Shown: positions 1-10,470 of the stretch, piece after piece
Position numbering within the stretch: the first letter of the stretch is position 1
How the letters are laid out: the number at the start of each line of letters is the position of its first letter
Source of the DNA: Seminavis robusta
Taxonomy: Eukaryota > Bacillariophyta > Bacillariophyceae > Naviculales > Naviculaceae
DNA: 35,644 nucleotides
Direction: 5' to 3'
Assembly (NCBI GenBank): GCA_903772945.1
Contig: CAICTM010001152.1
Span: forward strand, 1-35,644
The notes under the pieces: model-generated
What the model was told of the DNA's origin: nothing
Database searches by the model: none
Seen by the model: the letters and a program-made list of their open reading frames with translations, nothing else
Translations under genes and position numbers: made by a program

Positions 1-2031
1 AAGGATGGACACGCTGGTTCAGGGGACGACGCCTACATCTATCGGAATGGCAGGGAGACTGTGCGACGGACCAACAAAGGGTGGAAACTTTTTTGCCAGT
101 GGAAGGATGGGACCACCTCATGGCAGATCCCTTAAGGACATGAAAGATGGTTACCATGATTCAGACGGCAGAGTATTCACAGAACAATGGTTGGAGTCAG
201 AGCCAGCTTTCTCTTGGTGGGTCCCTTACACCACTCAAGAAGCGTAATCGGATTATCTCTGCTGTCGCGAAGCGGTACTTTCGCAAGGAACAGAAATAGG
301 GGTTGAGCTTCCCAAAACAGTGTAGCATGCCCTTGAGATTGACAAGGAACTGGTACAACCTTTTTGGCATGATGCCATTAAGAAAGAGATGGCAGCCGTT
401 GGCAAAGCTTTTGAGATCTTGGAAGAGGATGCCCCTGATCCAGTTGGCCATACTCACATCCGTTGCCATATGGATTTTGACGTTAAAAGTGACTTTACAA
501 GGAAGGCACGCTGGTCGCTGGGGGCATCATGACCGATCCCCCTTCGTCCATCACCTACGACCAGGTTGTCAGTCGAGAGAGTGTACGACTGGCCTTCTTG
601 ATTGCAGCATTGAACGCTTTGGATATCTTGGCAGCTGTTATTTGCAATGCATATTTTGAATGCCCCAGTTCAGAGAGAAGATCTTTATCACAAGGTGCGA
701 ATTTGCCAATGAGGAATTTGGCCCAATTGAGGGACGCAAGGCAAAGGTCGTCAAGGCCCTGTATGGCCTCAAATCAAGTGGAGCAGCATGGAGGGCCCAC
801 TTAGCTGATTTCTGCGAGACACCTGGGAGTTCACCTCTTGTAAGGCAGTACAAGGATGTCTGGTTTCGTGCAGCACACCAGGCCTGACGGAAGGTAATAC
901 TATGAGTATAATGTATTTGGTATACACAGATGATCTCCTTTGCTATGTCAACTAACCCAAAACACCTTACTCTGCTACCTGGATCAGCATTTCCTGTTGA
1001 AGCCAGGATCCCTGGGAAAGCCAACTCAGTACTTGGAGCTTCAGTCAAGGAGTACAATCTCCCTGGAGTTGACAAACCATGTTGGTCAATGGGATCTGAA
1101 CAGTATGTCAAGGAGGCTGTCAGAAATGGGAGACATGGCTCGAGCGAAGTGGGAAGACGCTCAAGTCGAAAGCCAATTCAGTGTTCCGAGCAATTTACAC
1201 CCCGGAGTTGGATCTTTCAAACCCGCCCTTTGTTATGACGAGTGGACAAATTACCTTTCAACAGCAGATTGGAGTGCTACGATGGGCCGTGGAACTCGTG
1301 AGAATTGACATACTGCACCGAGGTTTCAATCATGCTTCGTACTGTGCAGCCCCACGAGTTGGGGCACCTGAGACGCTGTGTTTCATCATCTTAGCATATC
1401 TCAAGCAGCATCAGTCGTTCTCACCTTGTCTTTGATCCTTCACTATGTGAATCATGTGGAACAAGAGCGACCGGACTGGAGTGATTTCTATGCCGATGCG
1501 AAAGAGCCTTTGCCCCAGACATGCCGAGCCTTCTCGGCAAACCAATCCAAATCACCATGGTTGTGGATTCGGACCATGCGGGGACAAGGATGACACGTCG
1601 TTCACGTACTGGTGTACTCGTCTTTGCTAACATGTCCCCAATTATTTGGTATAGCAAGAAGCAGGGCTCCATTGAACTTCTTCCTTTGGATCTGAGTTCG
1701 CGGCAATGAAGGTTGGAATCGAGATTGTGGAAGGCTTGCGGTACAAGCTCAGGATGATGGGAGTCCCTCTCGATGGTCCGGCTCATGTCAAGGCGGACAA
1801 ACTGTCCGTGATCAAGAACTCAGAGCATCCCGGAAGTCTACTTTGAAGAAAAAGAGCAACTCGGTCGCATACCATTATGTCCGTGAAAGAGTCGCTGCAG
1901 GCATGGCAAACATCACATAGAGAATACTGAGAGCAATTTGGCGGATATGTCTGACGAAGATCCAGAACGGGCCTGTGAGACAGCGACTGGTTTCGAAAGT
2001 CCTTACTAACAATCTGCAAAAAGCAACATGA
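1..2031 (+). mobile_element. Decayed Ty1/Copia retrotransposon pol remnant (reverse transcriptase to RNase H)
   Basis: Reading successive frames on the + strand gives the order of a Copia polyprotein. First comes the integrase-RT spacer (1-300). The reverse transcriptase follows, with pieces such as FDVKSDFTRKAR near 475-510, DPPSSITYDQVVSRESVR near 535-590, and KAVKALYGLKSSGAAW-like residues near 745-790. A degenerate YTDDLLC catalytic-box region lies near 920-945. RNase H pieces include DSDHAGTRMTRRSRTG (about 1565-1610) and IIWYSKKQGSIE (1640-1675). The C-terminal tail ends with stop TGA at 2029-2031. The coding track changes frame at least eight times and has internal stops, so it is dead. 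The 5' end (gag, protease, 5' LTR) lies outside the window. The similarity to diatom Copia elements is from memory of the family; a protein search would confirm the lineage. Confidence 0.9.
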
Positions 2032-2317
2032 CCATAGGGTGGCCGTTTGGTGAACGGCAAGTCTGAGCCTCCAAGGGGCTTGCCCCAAGGGTACATCCTG
2101 TTTCAGACTTCCGAAGTCTGTTTTCCCATTCCAAGTGCAATCTAGCGTGAGATAGATCCCCCTCTAGCTTGAGGGGACCGAAAATGACCTGTGGTAGCGA
2201 TTTATGACTATCCAGTTACCAGATTACTAGAAATCAACCACAACCACAACAACCAAGTAGTAACACACAACACTATAGCAACCTCTTTATCAACACCATC
2301 ATCAGCCTTTTTCGTTA
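2032..2317 (+). other. Non-coding stretch after Copia pol, possible 3' LTR
   Basis: No gene is visible. Just after the Copia stop there is a small hairpin (GCCGTT and AACGGC around 2042-2058) and a purine-containing stretch near 2073-2080 that could be a decayed polypurine tract. A 3' LTR would be expected here, but no second LTR copy is in the window, so its limits cannot be set. The DNA then becomes rich in CAA and CAC (2236-2300). Confidence 0.35.
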
Positions 2318-3396
2318 GTGAAGGTTTTGGAATGTGTAGATAGCAAGGGATTGCCTGGAACGCGCCGAACACAGGAGGAATTCTGGCTCACTGTTTACCA
2401 GCACCTGGACCTACTCCAAGCTAAGAGCATGCAACACCGGGGTACCCCAAAACTCGCGCATTTTGGGTTGCGCAAATCACAACCCAATACTGTACCCGTG
2501 ACCTAAACATGAATCTCATCGCAAATGACGTCATTTTTTGCAGATGTGATTTGCCCAACGCTTGCACGCTGCGCAAATCTGGTGAATTTGCGCTGGACCC
2601 AAAGCCAACCCAAAGGGCAAATCCCATAAATAAACCGACAGATCCGATGAAAATCCAATGAGAAGAGGTGCGATCTTGGGGTTTTGGAAGATATTGTCGC
2701 AAGAATTGCACAGCACGCAAAATTGATAGTAGTACGCTGCAATTCACTTCTCGAAAATGACGACAGAAATCTCGCACTCTTGCACATTTTTTGGATGCTT
2801 TCATCATTAACTCATAGCTTGATTAATAGTTTAGGTGGTGAATTGTTCTGTTCAATTTGTTGCAGTATTGTAATCCACGGTGGAAGAAAATCGCGATGGA
2901 AGAAAATCGCGATGGATCCATCGGCCGATCTGCCGACTGCCGATCTGCCGATTGACTTAACTCAACGAATGTCGAAGCGGTAGAGACCAAACCAAGACGG
3001 TCACCTATTAAGTCAAAGGTGCTCTACAAGATAGTCCAGGCAGTTCCTTGTTAATCGGCTCAGTTACGGCTGCCGATCAAGTACAAGGAGCGGCAGATAC
3101 CCATGGTCAATCTTTTCTTCCCAAAGAGGATAGGTTCGTCTAGGGTTAAGTTTAGTATATTAAATGGCCAATCGTGGTTTTAGGGTATTGGTTGCTTTTT
3201 ACCCAAACCAAACCCAAAACCAAATGATGTCAGCGAGTAGAATGTGGGTTCCACGTGGCACTCGTGGGTCCCACGTGGCACTCAATTGAGTCTTGACAAG
3301 ACTGTATGTATGGGTTTTGGGGTACCCTGGTATTGAATGCTCTAAGTTGCCTGCTTCCACTCGAGAATTCCAAATGCAACAGCTAGCTAGCTAGGC
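2318..3396 (+). pseudogene. Reading frame split by a TIR element; possibly a SANT/Myb-like fragment
   Basis: The frame that reads GLPGTRRTQEEFWLTVYQ at 2348-2401 runs into the left end of the 2425-3342 element. If the element and one TAA copy are removed, the same frame continues as LPASTREFQMQQLAS from 3346 to a stop at about 3394. The recovered fragment (about 55 residues, more if the open upstream frame counts) has a TxEEFW motif. This recalls the SANT/Myb-like domains found beside some transposases, but the match is weak. It was probably already part of a decayed element before the insertion. Confidence 0.4.
2425..3342. mobile_element. Non-autonomous PIF/Harbinger-like element (918 bp, TAA target duplication)
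   Basis: The left end begins GAGCATGCAACACC and the right end, reverse complemented, begins GAGCATTCAATACC. The inverted repeats run about 29 bp (2425-2453 and 3314-3342) with four mismatches. TAA occurs directly outside both ends (2422-2424 and 3343-3345), the 3-bp duplication typical of PIF/Harbinger transposases. No convincing transposase ORF is inside, so it depends on a partner. The interior holds a 16-bp tandem repeat (about 2880-2912), repeats of GCCGATCTGCCGA (2922-2952), a palindromic ATGACGTCAT (2525-2534) and a tandem 20-bp repeat carrying CACGTG twice (3244-3283). Family assignment rests on duplication length and termini only. Confidence 0.75.
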
Positions 3397-3400
3397 ATGA

Positions 3401-3772
3401 GGCCGATTCCTAACACACTACGGTTCGGCGAAATTTTTTCTTTTCGAATGACGTAGTGACTCAAATTGTAGTCTCAAGAGTGTTGGTTCCTATCTGTATG
3501 GATTGTACCGTTCGGCTTACTTGCCACAGTTGAAGTTTGAAACACGAATTGGGAGGCGGCCACAATTAAGAGTTCGCCCGGCTAAACATTTTGATTGGCC
3601 CATCAACTTGAAAAAATTTCTGTAGTGACCGGTACGGTATTTCAATTCACTGGGACTTTCGCAGTCACCGTAGCGGTCACTACAGAAATTTTTTCAGGTT
3701 GGAGGGCTCGTGACGTCAAAAGCCCAAAAAATGAGCACAAAATTCCGTACCGGAGTGTGTTAGGAATCGGCC
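3401..3772. mobile_element. Second TIR element (MITE-like, 372 bp, TGA target duplication)
   Basis: The ends share GGCCGATTCCTAACACACT exactly as an inverted repeat (3401-3419 and 3754-3772). Similarity continues more loosely inward (ACGGTTCGG against CCGGTACGG, then T-rich runs). TGA is present outside both ends (3398-3400 and 3773-3775), again a 3-bp TNA-type duplication. There is no ORF of note. The interior contains a strong hairpin (3604-3701). The element ends about 290 bp before the transporter start codon, so it may carry part of that promoter. Confidence 0.7.
3604..3701. repeat. Internal hairpin, 35-nt arms, inside the 372-bp element
   Basis: Arm 3604-3638 pairs with 3667-3701 at 33 of 35 positions, leaving a 28-nt loop. 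The shared core is GAAAAAATTTCTGTAGTGACCG. As RNA or single-stranded DNA this would fold very stably. It could be a nested older element or the usual fold-back core of a MITE. Confidence 0.75.
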
Positions 3773-4061
3773 TGAGTAACTACTAGTAGCTAGACTTATT
3801 GATCTGCATCTCGGGGTCGTCTTTTAAAAAGGAGAAAGGCTGAAAGGTTCAATCAAAAGTCCTCGTCGACATGAGATCTTGAGAATCTTGAGATTCGACG
3901 AAGGGCAAACAGGCCTTTTCGTATTCGCTTTGAGTACCGGACTGGATTTAACGCGTCCGCTGGAATGCCCGTTCGACCCCTACCCGAGTGACGAGTGCAG
4001 TCTCATCGTCTCATCATCAGCAAAAAGTGAATGCCTCCGTCGATCTGTCGGGCTGAATAAC

Positions 4062-5414
4062 ATGCACCATCGTCGAAGAAGAATGATGCAACGACCCAAC
4101 ATGAGCAATAATACCAATGGCACCAAGTATTCTCCGTTATCCGTAGAGCCATCCTCGGAATTGGATTTGGAGTCGGGGTCCAATAATAATGATACTAGTC
4201 GTCACTCCCCTGAGCAGCAAGGTCAATCGCAGTTATCCGCTACCATCAACTTGTCCAAGTGCATTTGTGGAGCTGGATCCTTTGCTCTGCCTCATGTCTT
4301 TTTGGAAGAAGGCGTGTTGGGAGGAACTCTGGCACTCACATTATGTGGTGGCCTGGCGGCCTATACCATGGCGAGTCTGGCACGCTCCAAGTGGCAATGC
4401 CAAGGTGTGTCAAGTAGTTATGTGGAACTGGCAGAAGCTTCCTTGGGCAAGAGAGCGGGACAAACCGTCTTTGTACTCACATTGAGTGCTTCCATGGGAG
4501 TTTGTAGTACCTACTTGGTCTTTATTGGAGAGACATTAGAGTCACTGTCGTGTGATAATACTCAATCCAATAAGAATCTGATACGGACGTTTTTACCGGA
4601 CATTCCAGCATCGACGTGGGAAGTGGGCACGGCCTTGTTGGTCTTTCCACTGTGTCTGCTACGATCGTATCGTGTGTTTGCATTCACCAGTGCGTTGGGA
4701 GTTGGTGCCGTCATGGGGGGGATCTTGGTGACACTGGCATCGGGGATATGGGTCGAGCCGGGTTTTGGCGTGGCGCTGGAACAGATCTGGGACATGCCAC
4801 TGTGGCCCGACTCTCTCGCCAAAGCATTTGGGTCTTCCTTTGGTACCATTGCCTATCTCTTCTGCATCAACTTTTTGACCTTTCCCATTCTCAATAGCAT
4901 GGCCAATCCAAAGGAAGAATACGCAAGTGCTGTCAATACGGCCGTGGCCGGAGTCTGGCTGGTTAATGTCGTCTTTGCCATTCTCTGTTTGGGATTCTAT
5001 GGTCACAATACCCAAGATTTGGTTCTGGGAAATCTCAGTAATGGACCCTACCTATCGGCATTGAAGCTTTTGCTCTGTGTGGACTTGCTCTTTACCTTCC
5101 CAATCGTCTTTTTGGGAGGACGGCAAATCTTGGAGGCGGCACTCTTGCCCCCCAGCCACAACTGGCGGACTGCCATGGTCGCTACCGCCGTGGCGTGCTG
5201 CTGGGGACTCACCAAGATTGGAGGATTTGGGACTGTTGCCAATTTGGTGGGAGGAGTGGCACAGGGCACATTGGCGTTTATCATGCCACCCGCCATTGCC
5301 GTGGCTCTGGCGCGGCGCAATGGAGAGCAAGGAGGAGAAGCCGCGCATTGGGTAGTGTGTATTTTTGGGGTCGTGGTCGTCTCCTCTGTCACCTACTTTA
5401 CAGCGTTCCCATGA
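4062..5414 (+). CDS. Amino acid transporter, AAAP family (Aa_trans)
   Basis: This 450-residue protein is a proton- or sodium-coupled amino-acid permease of the AAAP/SLC36-38 type, expected in the plasma or vacuolar membrane. The first membrane helix holds the family signature INLSKCICGAGSFALPHVF (residues about 62-80), equivalent to the unwound substrate-binding helix. About eleven hydrophobic segments follow and end with VVCIFGVVVVSSVTYF. The N-terminal 60 residues are hydrophilic and Ser/Asn-rich, as is common in the family. The frame is open upstream of 4062, but the first in-frame ATG is at 4062 and gives a normal family length. No intron is seen. Two TIR elements sit immediately upstream. 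The substrate cannot be told from sequence. Confidence 0.88.
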   Translation: MHHRRRRMMQRPNMSNNTNGTKYSPLSVEPSSELDLESGSNNNDTSRHSPEQQGQSQLSATINLSKCICGAGSFALPHVFLEEGVLGGTLALTLCGGLAAYTMASLARSKWQCQGVSSSYVELAEASLGKRAGQTVFVLTLSASMGVCSTYLVFIGETLESLSCDNTQSNKNLIRTFLPDIPASTWEVGTALLVFPLCLLRSYRVFAFTSALGVGAVMGGILVTLASGIWVEPGFGVALEQIWDMPLWPDSLAKAFGSSFGTIAYLFCINFLTFPILNSMANPKEEYASAVNTAVAGVWLVNVVFAILCLGFYGHNTQDLVLGNLSNGPYLSALKLLLCVDLLFTFPIVFLGGRQILEAALLPPSHNWRTAMVATAVACCWGLTKIGGFGTVANLVGGVAQGTLAFIMPPAIAVALARRNGEQGGEAAHWVVCIFGVVVVSSVTYFTAFP

Positions 5415-7211
5415 GAAGTACTGGACCAAAGTCAGTGGTCGGTCCCAACCAACCAGTATGCCAGGAGCTGCAAAACCCTGAGTTTCCCAGCCAAGGTGAT
5501 CCAACAGCTGTCAGTGTTTGAATCTGTTTTTGATGGACTTTTTCCTATCGGTATATCCGACTGCCCTCTGGTATTGTGGCAAGAGGGAGGTGACATTTGT
5601 GGGTTATGGGTTCACATGTTTCTTTTTTTTAATACAAGGTTTTTTAAAATAGGTCCTTCTAGACCCAAGTAATTTGTACATGTAGTGAAGACGAAAGAGT
5701 TGAAATTGTGAGATAGAGTGGTGCAGTTACAGCCAGTTGGGGGATTGGAAGGTAGCCTTTTAGTAGCATTGGTTCTTCGAAGGCAGTGGCTCAAAACACT
5801 GGCCTTCTTGTTAGGTTTCGAGGTCGTTGGGAGCTTGAGTTGCGGATCCACCTCACTGTGGTTCTTTGTTCCGCAACCTTGCCAAGGATGCACAAGCAAT
5901 GTCACCGTACCATGTGCAACGCATGTGAAGCTCTGGCTCAAGTGGATCTTCCGAGTTTCTTTCCAGCAGAGTCGAGTCAGTCCATTCGCACTAGCTACGG
6001 TAGCTCAAGTAAGTTGTCAACAAATCAATGAAGCACCAAGAAGCAATCAAAGCTTGAGATGCTGATGTCTAGATGTCCTGTGAAGCCTAAACTAAGGCTG
6101 AACTAACTACTGGTGTTGCGCTTGCAAATTGGCCACACTGAGGAAGGCAACGCATCATCTAACAGTGACGAGCTGGGGCAAATCCTAGCCACACCGGGGT
6201 CGAGTTTTAGCATACTAGCAATCGCTTCTTCCGCTGCTGGCAAGGAGCTTGGCAAGGATACCGGTACTGCTGGCAGTCAAAGGATGGTGAAGATCTGGAT
6301 GGATCACCCAGCCATCATCTTGCTCTCGCAGGCATGAAGAACAAAATGGATCACTATATTGGGCCGCAACTGCTCGTATTTAGCATTTTGAGGCTTAGTT
6401 GTCTCTTTACTTCAATCTGAAGGAGTTCGTGCAAAGAAACTCAATTCTTTAAATATTTAACACATTGCTTGAAGTGGGTGAAAACTGACTTACTCTTTGT
6501 GTTAGATCCTATTCCAGCCAAGAGAATGCAATCGTAAATACTGAAAGCTATTGATTAATCTACCGTACTGTGTACTACGGCTAGTACCGGTGCGGTAGCC
6601 AATCAGGACCAAGTAGCTTTTTTACCCTAGGAGGAGTTCGTTATGCTCAAATAGATAAATAGATGCTACCGGTAATACCCGGTTGAAGATCTCGATTCGG
6701 TTTTACGATCAGCTTTCTGTTCGAAAATGTTTCAGGTTTAAGAGGCAAGATCCCAAACGTCAGGAAATTGCATGAAGGAGCTATCAAGGAGTTATCAGAA
6801 ATGTTTTTACAGGATTGCCCTAAGAGCTGCCTTAGGTGTCCTTGGAGTCCACTTGTCCCAAGAACAGTTCGACAAGTTGAAGATAGAAAACCCAAGTTGA
6901 AGCAAAACTGAGAAAACAGCTCCTCACAATTCAATTTCGAGCAAGAAGAAATAAGACGTCCTTTGGAGGAAGCAACGGGCATCACCTGATAGCTCACCTG
7001 ATCACCTGATACCTCCTGCAGCCGTTCTGGCAATTCCTCGAGTTCGCTATCGACCGACAGTTTTCTTTTGCAGGCTCCTGGCGAGAAATTGGGTTAACCA
7101 CTATTTTTCAATTGCTATCTGGTAAAGCACCTCCAGTTCAATTTTGTAAGGGTACCTTCACTTTTTTGCATTCGAGAGACTTTTATCTCCGTCGCATCAA
7201 TCTTTCCGACA
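5415..7211. other. Intergenic region with no supported gene
   Basis: This holds 1.8 kb without a convincing gene. A + strand frame at 6113-6337 (74 codons) and a - strand frame at about 6647-7060 (ELEELPERLQEVSGDQ at its start) look slightly protein-like but lack a proper start, domain or partner frame. They may be gene fragments. Short local repeats of ATCACCTGATA-type sequence occur at 6978-7014. TACCGGTA and GGTACC palindromes are common. The last 150 bp should contain the promoter of the TPR gene. Confidence 0.5.
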
Positions 7212-8978
7212 ATGAACAAACCTAGCGACGCCGGTAGCCCTCAGGAGGGATCCAACACTAGTAGCAGAGTGCTGGACTCTATCAATGTAAGAGTGACGAG
7301 CACTGAAGGGAGTCAAGGACAATCAGCCTCCAAGAGTGGTGCAATGACATTATCCTCCGCATCAATGAGTGCCACAGGGGGTATCTCAAGTTCCTACATT
7401 ATGTCCTTCACGGTAGAGAACCAACACACACGCTTCCTATCCAGCCTTTCCTTGCTCAATGATTCCCAGATTGCGTTAATGCTTCAATCGGATACCCTCG
7501 AGTTCTGCAGGAAACTTCAGGAGTCACTATCCCAGCACCTACTTCACCCGAACTCACTGGCTAGCCGTTCTGTTCTCACGGCAACCGCAGCCAATATTAT
7601 CTTCAAGTCCATCGCTTGTGTGCTCGAATGGCAAGGTAAAGATGAAGCAAGAGGCCTGGCAGGAGAAGATGACACGAGTTCCCGCAAAGCTGCTCTTTGC
7701 CAAGCCTTCGTGGGGTTAGCCACGTTCTGCGAAGAACGACAAATCATGGTGGAGCAACAGCATCGCAAGACATATGTGCAAATCCTGAAGGAACTGGCCA
7801 AACTCCATGCCCGCCAAGGAGAGGCCATACAAGCCCGACAAATGTTGGAAACGGCAGTACTGACCGAGTCCACCTTTTGCCCCAAGACATCAGAGCAAAA
7901 GTTGTCCCTGGCAACTATCCGGAATGACTTGGCGCTGCTCTGCATGGAACTCCAAGACATGGATGCGGCACTGCAGCACTATCAAACAGCTCTGAACCTG
8001 CAGCGAGAAGCCCTCCAAGACGAGCCTGGACACCCCGCAATCATTATGACACTCCAAAGCATGGCACAGCTCTACATACGATGCGGCATGCACGACGAGG
8101 CCCTCAAGACGTATCACTACATTCTCATACTGCTGCAGCAACAAGACAGCAGTGCGAAACGGACCGAAATGGCTGCCACTCTCTCGTCCATGGGGTTGGT
8201 CTACTATGCTCTGCGAGACTACTCGTCGGCACTGCAGCACTATAAGCAAGTACTGACCATCCAGAGTCATTTGCAGCATGACAATGATGACACTGGTGTG
8301 CATCGGCACTTTGAGATTGCCACAACCTTGAATTCGATTGGAATGATTCTCTGTGAAGTTGGAAGCTACGATGAAGCACGAGATACTCTGCAGGCCAGTC
8401 TGGCCAAGCATTTGGAATTGTTTCGTGCGGCCAAGACGCTCTTCTTGGACCACCAGAACGAAACATCACTGCATCGACACAACGGCGCCATTTCGGCAGT
8501 CCTGTACAACTTGGCAGTGGTGTACATTCAAAGAGGCGAAGATGAGATTGCTTTGCAACTGTTTCAAAAGTCAATCCAGTTCAAAAAGGCAGTGTTCGGA
8601 GGAAGAGCGTGTCCAGAAATGGCCACCAACCTCCAAAAGCTTGGGGGCATTCATTTGGAACGAGGTGAACACAAGGTGGCCATTGTGTACTTGGAAGAAG
8701 CGTTGCAAATGTTGAAGCAAAGTGTGCTGTCGTACCAAAGCGCCGACAAACGCAAAGACGACGGTGCCAACGTTGCCCCAGTGGAGACTCTGTATCACCA
8801 ATTGATCATTGTGGGCAACCTACACCTGGCAAGCGGGAACATCCCAGGGATGATGTCCTATATGGTGGAAGCTTGCAGGCTCATGGGGAATGCCGATGCC
8901 ATTCAGCGAACAGGCCTCTTTACTCTCGGAGCCTACTCGATGAACCGCATCCATCCACGTTGTGCTCCCGCAGCGTAA
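7212..8978 (+). CDS. TPR-repeat protein, kinesin-light-chain-like
   Basis: A 588-residue, probably cytosolic scaffold protein. The first 75 residues are Ser/Gly/Thr-rich and disordered. After a helical segment (about 78-185) come eight tetratricopeptide repeats starting near residues 188, 233, 276, 319, 368, 426, 469 and 524. Each carries the canonical small/large pattern, for example LQSMAQLYIRCGMHDEALKTY and LYNLAVVYIQRGEDEIALQLF. The ~42-residue spacing and LxxxGxxxxxxGxxxxA rhythm match the TPR_12/TPR_10 type seen in kinesin light chains and related adaptors. There is no enzyme domain, signal peptide or membrane segment. The ATG at 7212 is preceded by a stretch without a competing start, and the gene has no intron. 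The binding partner is unknown. Confidence 0.88.
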   Translation: MNKPSDAGSPQEGSNTSSRVLDSINVRVTSTEGSQGQSASKSGAMTLSSASMSATGGISSSYIMSFTVENQHTRFLSSLSLLNDSQIALMLQSDTLEFCRKLQESLSQHLLHPNSLASRSVLTATAANIIFKSIACVLEWQGKDEARGLAGEDDTSSRKAALCQAFVGLATFCEERQIMVEQQHRKTYVQILKELAKLHARQGEAIQARQMLETAVLTESTFCPKTSEQKLSLATIRNDLALLCMELQDMDAALQHYQTALNLQREALQDEPGHPAIIMTLQSMAQLYIRCGMHDEALKTYHYILILLQQQDSSAKRTEMAATLSSMGLVYYALRDYSSALQHYKQVLTIQSHLQHDNDDTGVHRHFEIATTLNSIGMILCEVGSYDEARDTLQASLAKHLELFRAAKTLFLDHQNETSLHRHNGAISAVLYNLAVVYIQRGEDEIALQLFQKSIQFKKAVFGGRACPEMATNLQKLGGIHLERGEHKVAIVYLEEALQMLKQSVLSYQSADKRKDDGANVAPVETLYHQLIIVGNLHLASGNIPGMMSYMVEACRLMGNADAIQRTGLFTLGAYSMNRIHPRCAPAA

Positions 8979-10470
8979 CCGCAAAATTCGAACATTGCAT
9001 GTGGTCCTTCCCATGGCCTGCCTGAGCACTTCTCTGGTTTCTAGCTAGTACCCACCGTAATTGACTTTCATTTGCCCGACCGCACAGCAAGAGCGTTGAT
9101 ATATACATGTAGCTCGGCCAGCCCGCAGACTCATGTCCGAGAGGGGCACCAGCTGTACGGTAGCTGAAGCTATCACTATGAGTTTCCAAACTCGGCCTTC
9201 CAATGGGAGCCACTCGGTATACGCACGAGCTAGCTAGATCCGTTGTAAGTGAACAATCCACGACGAGCCCATCTTCCGACAGGAGAAAAGTGAGGAGTGG
9301 ATACTGGTAGCTTGCTAGTTGTACAGTGATGGCTGAGTGTCATACAAGAAGCTTTGACGCCTGCACATAAAATATATGAACGAAAACGACCCAGACAGCC
9401 ATGCCAAGAAGGGGAGAAGAAATCGGCCTCGATGGATAGCACATTATGGCTGAGGGCCATACCAGGAGCAGCCGCAATGGAAGAAACCCTGACGCCTGAA
9501 ATGCAGAGCTGAACCCCCCAAGCACGGCGGGGGGACCAAGAGTAGGAAGAAATAAATACCTGACACCTGAAAACATGCATGAATAAAGAACTAGCTACTA
9601 GTAGACTACCTCCGAGCGACCTCGCTCCCAGCCAGCAAGAAGTGACTGGACGAAGGAGGAAACCCTGACGCGAATTGACATGGATGGCTTCTTCATCAGT
9701 GAATTCACTTGCAAAGCGAGCAACGATGAGCGGGGACTACCGTAGCTAGCTAGACTTGAAGAATCAAGGAATGCCCCAAGCAAGACAGGACTCCAACATA
9801 CGGTACTGTGGAGGCGCCTCTACAGATGGAAGCCACCAAGTGGTGCCACCATACCATTTTCAGTACCGTAGCGCATATTCCAGCCAGCCTCCCCATTCAC
9901 ACACTGGAGTGAGTCTGGTTGTTTATTATTAGAAAGCCTGACGACGAAATGCAAAAGGAAATGCACAGTCAAACCAAAGCTCTGGGTTGCAGCTCCACAA
10001 ACCAATCAACGATTTCCAGAGGAGCATCCACGCCGTGGAAAAAAGTGAAGACCGTCTAGTGCAGTCAGAATGACCTCTCAAAGAACTCCAAAAGTGTCAA
10101 ATTCTCGAGTACTTGTTCTTTATCGTCAGTTTTTGTCAGTCATGCCCCCACCTGTTGTTCTTTGTCACCAGTGCAAGAGCTATAAAAAAGCTACTGTGTA
10201 CTATCTTTGTTATAGTAATTGTAAATGACGCATTTTTGTGTTGTCTGCTTGAGATTGGTGTCTCACATTTCCAAGCCGCCGGAGCCATCATCGATGATCT
10301 TGCAAACCGTCGCTTGGAGCCGCTTGACGCAACAGGAACCCTTGATGCTGCATGATGGATGGGTTTGCTCTCATAATAAACTACAAGGTATCATTAGTAC
10401 AACAAGGGAAGTAGAGCATCCATCCATCCATTCATACAATACATCAGCACATCCATCATCAAAAACAAGC
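8979..10470. other. Intergenic region with degenerate CTGACGCCTG repeats and a TATA-like box
   Basis: No gene is supported. A degenerate motif around TGACGCCTG recurs at about 9355, 9489, 9560, 9667 and 9948. Two of these copies lie in a longer, partly matching context (9328-9352 and 9446-9470, about 19 of 25 bases). CTAGCTAG tracts occur at 9050 and 9743-9753. A TATAAAAAA sequence near 10180 could serve the gene at 10471 or an upstream ATG at 10225 in the same frame. The 82-residue extension from 10225 looks non-protein-like and was not used. Confidence 0.5.

Noticed and set aside
6647..7060. Minus-strand frame containing ELEELPERLQEV upstream of the TPR gene
   Set aside because: No ATG at its start, no domain, and only a short protein-like segment. 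It may be a gene fragment but cannot be supported.
10225..10470. Upstream extension of the small 10471 gene from an in-frame ATG
   Set aside because: The extra 82 residues look like translated leader and are unlike the conserved-looking core. A TATA-like site near 10180 keeps the option open but weak.
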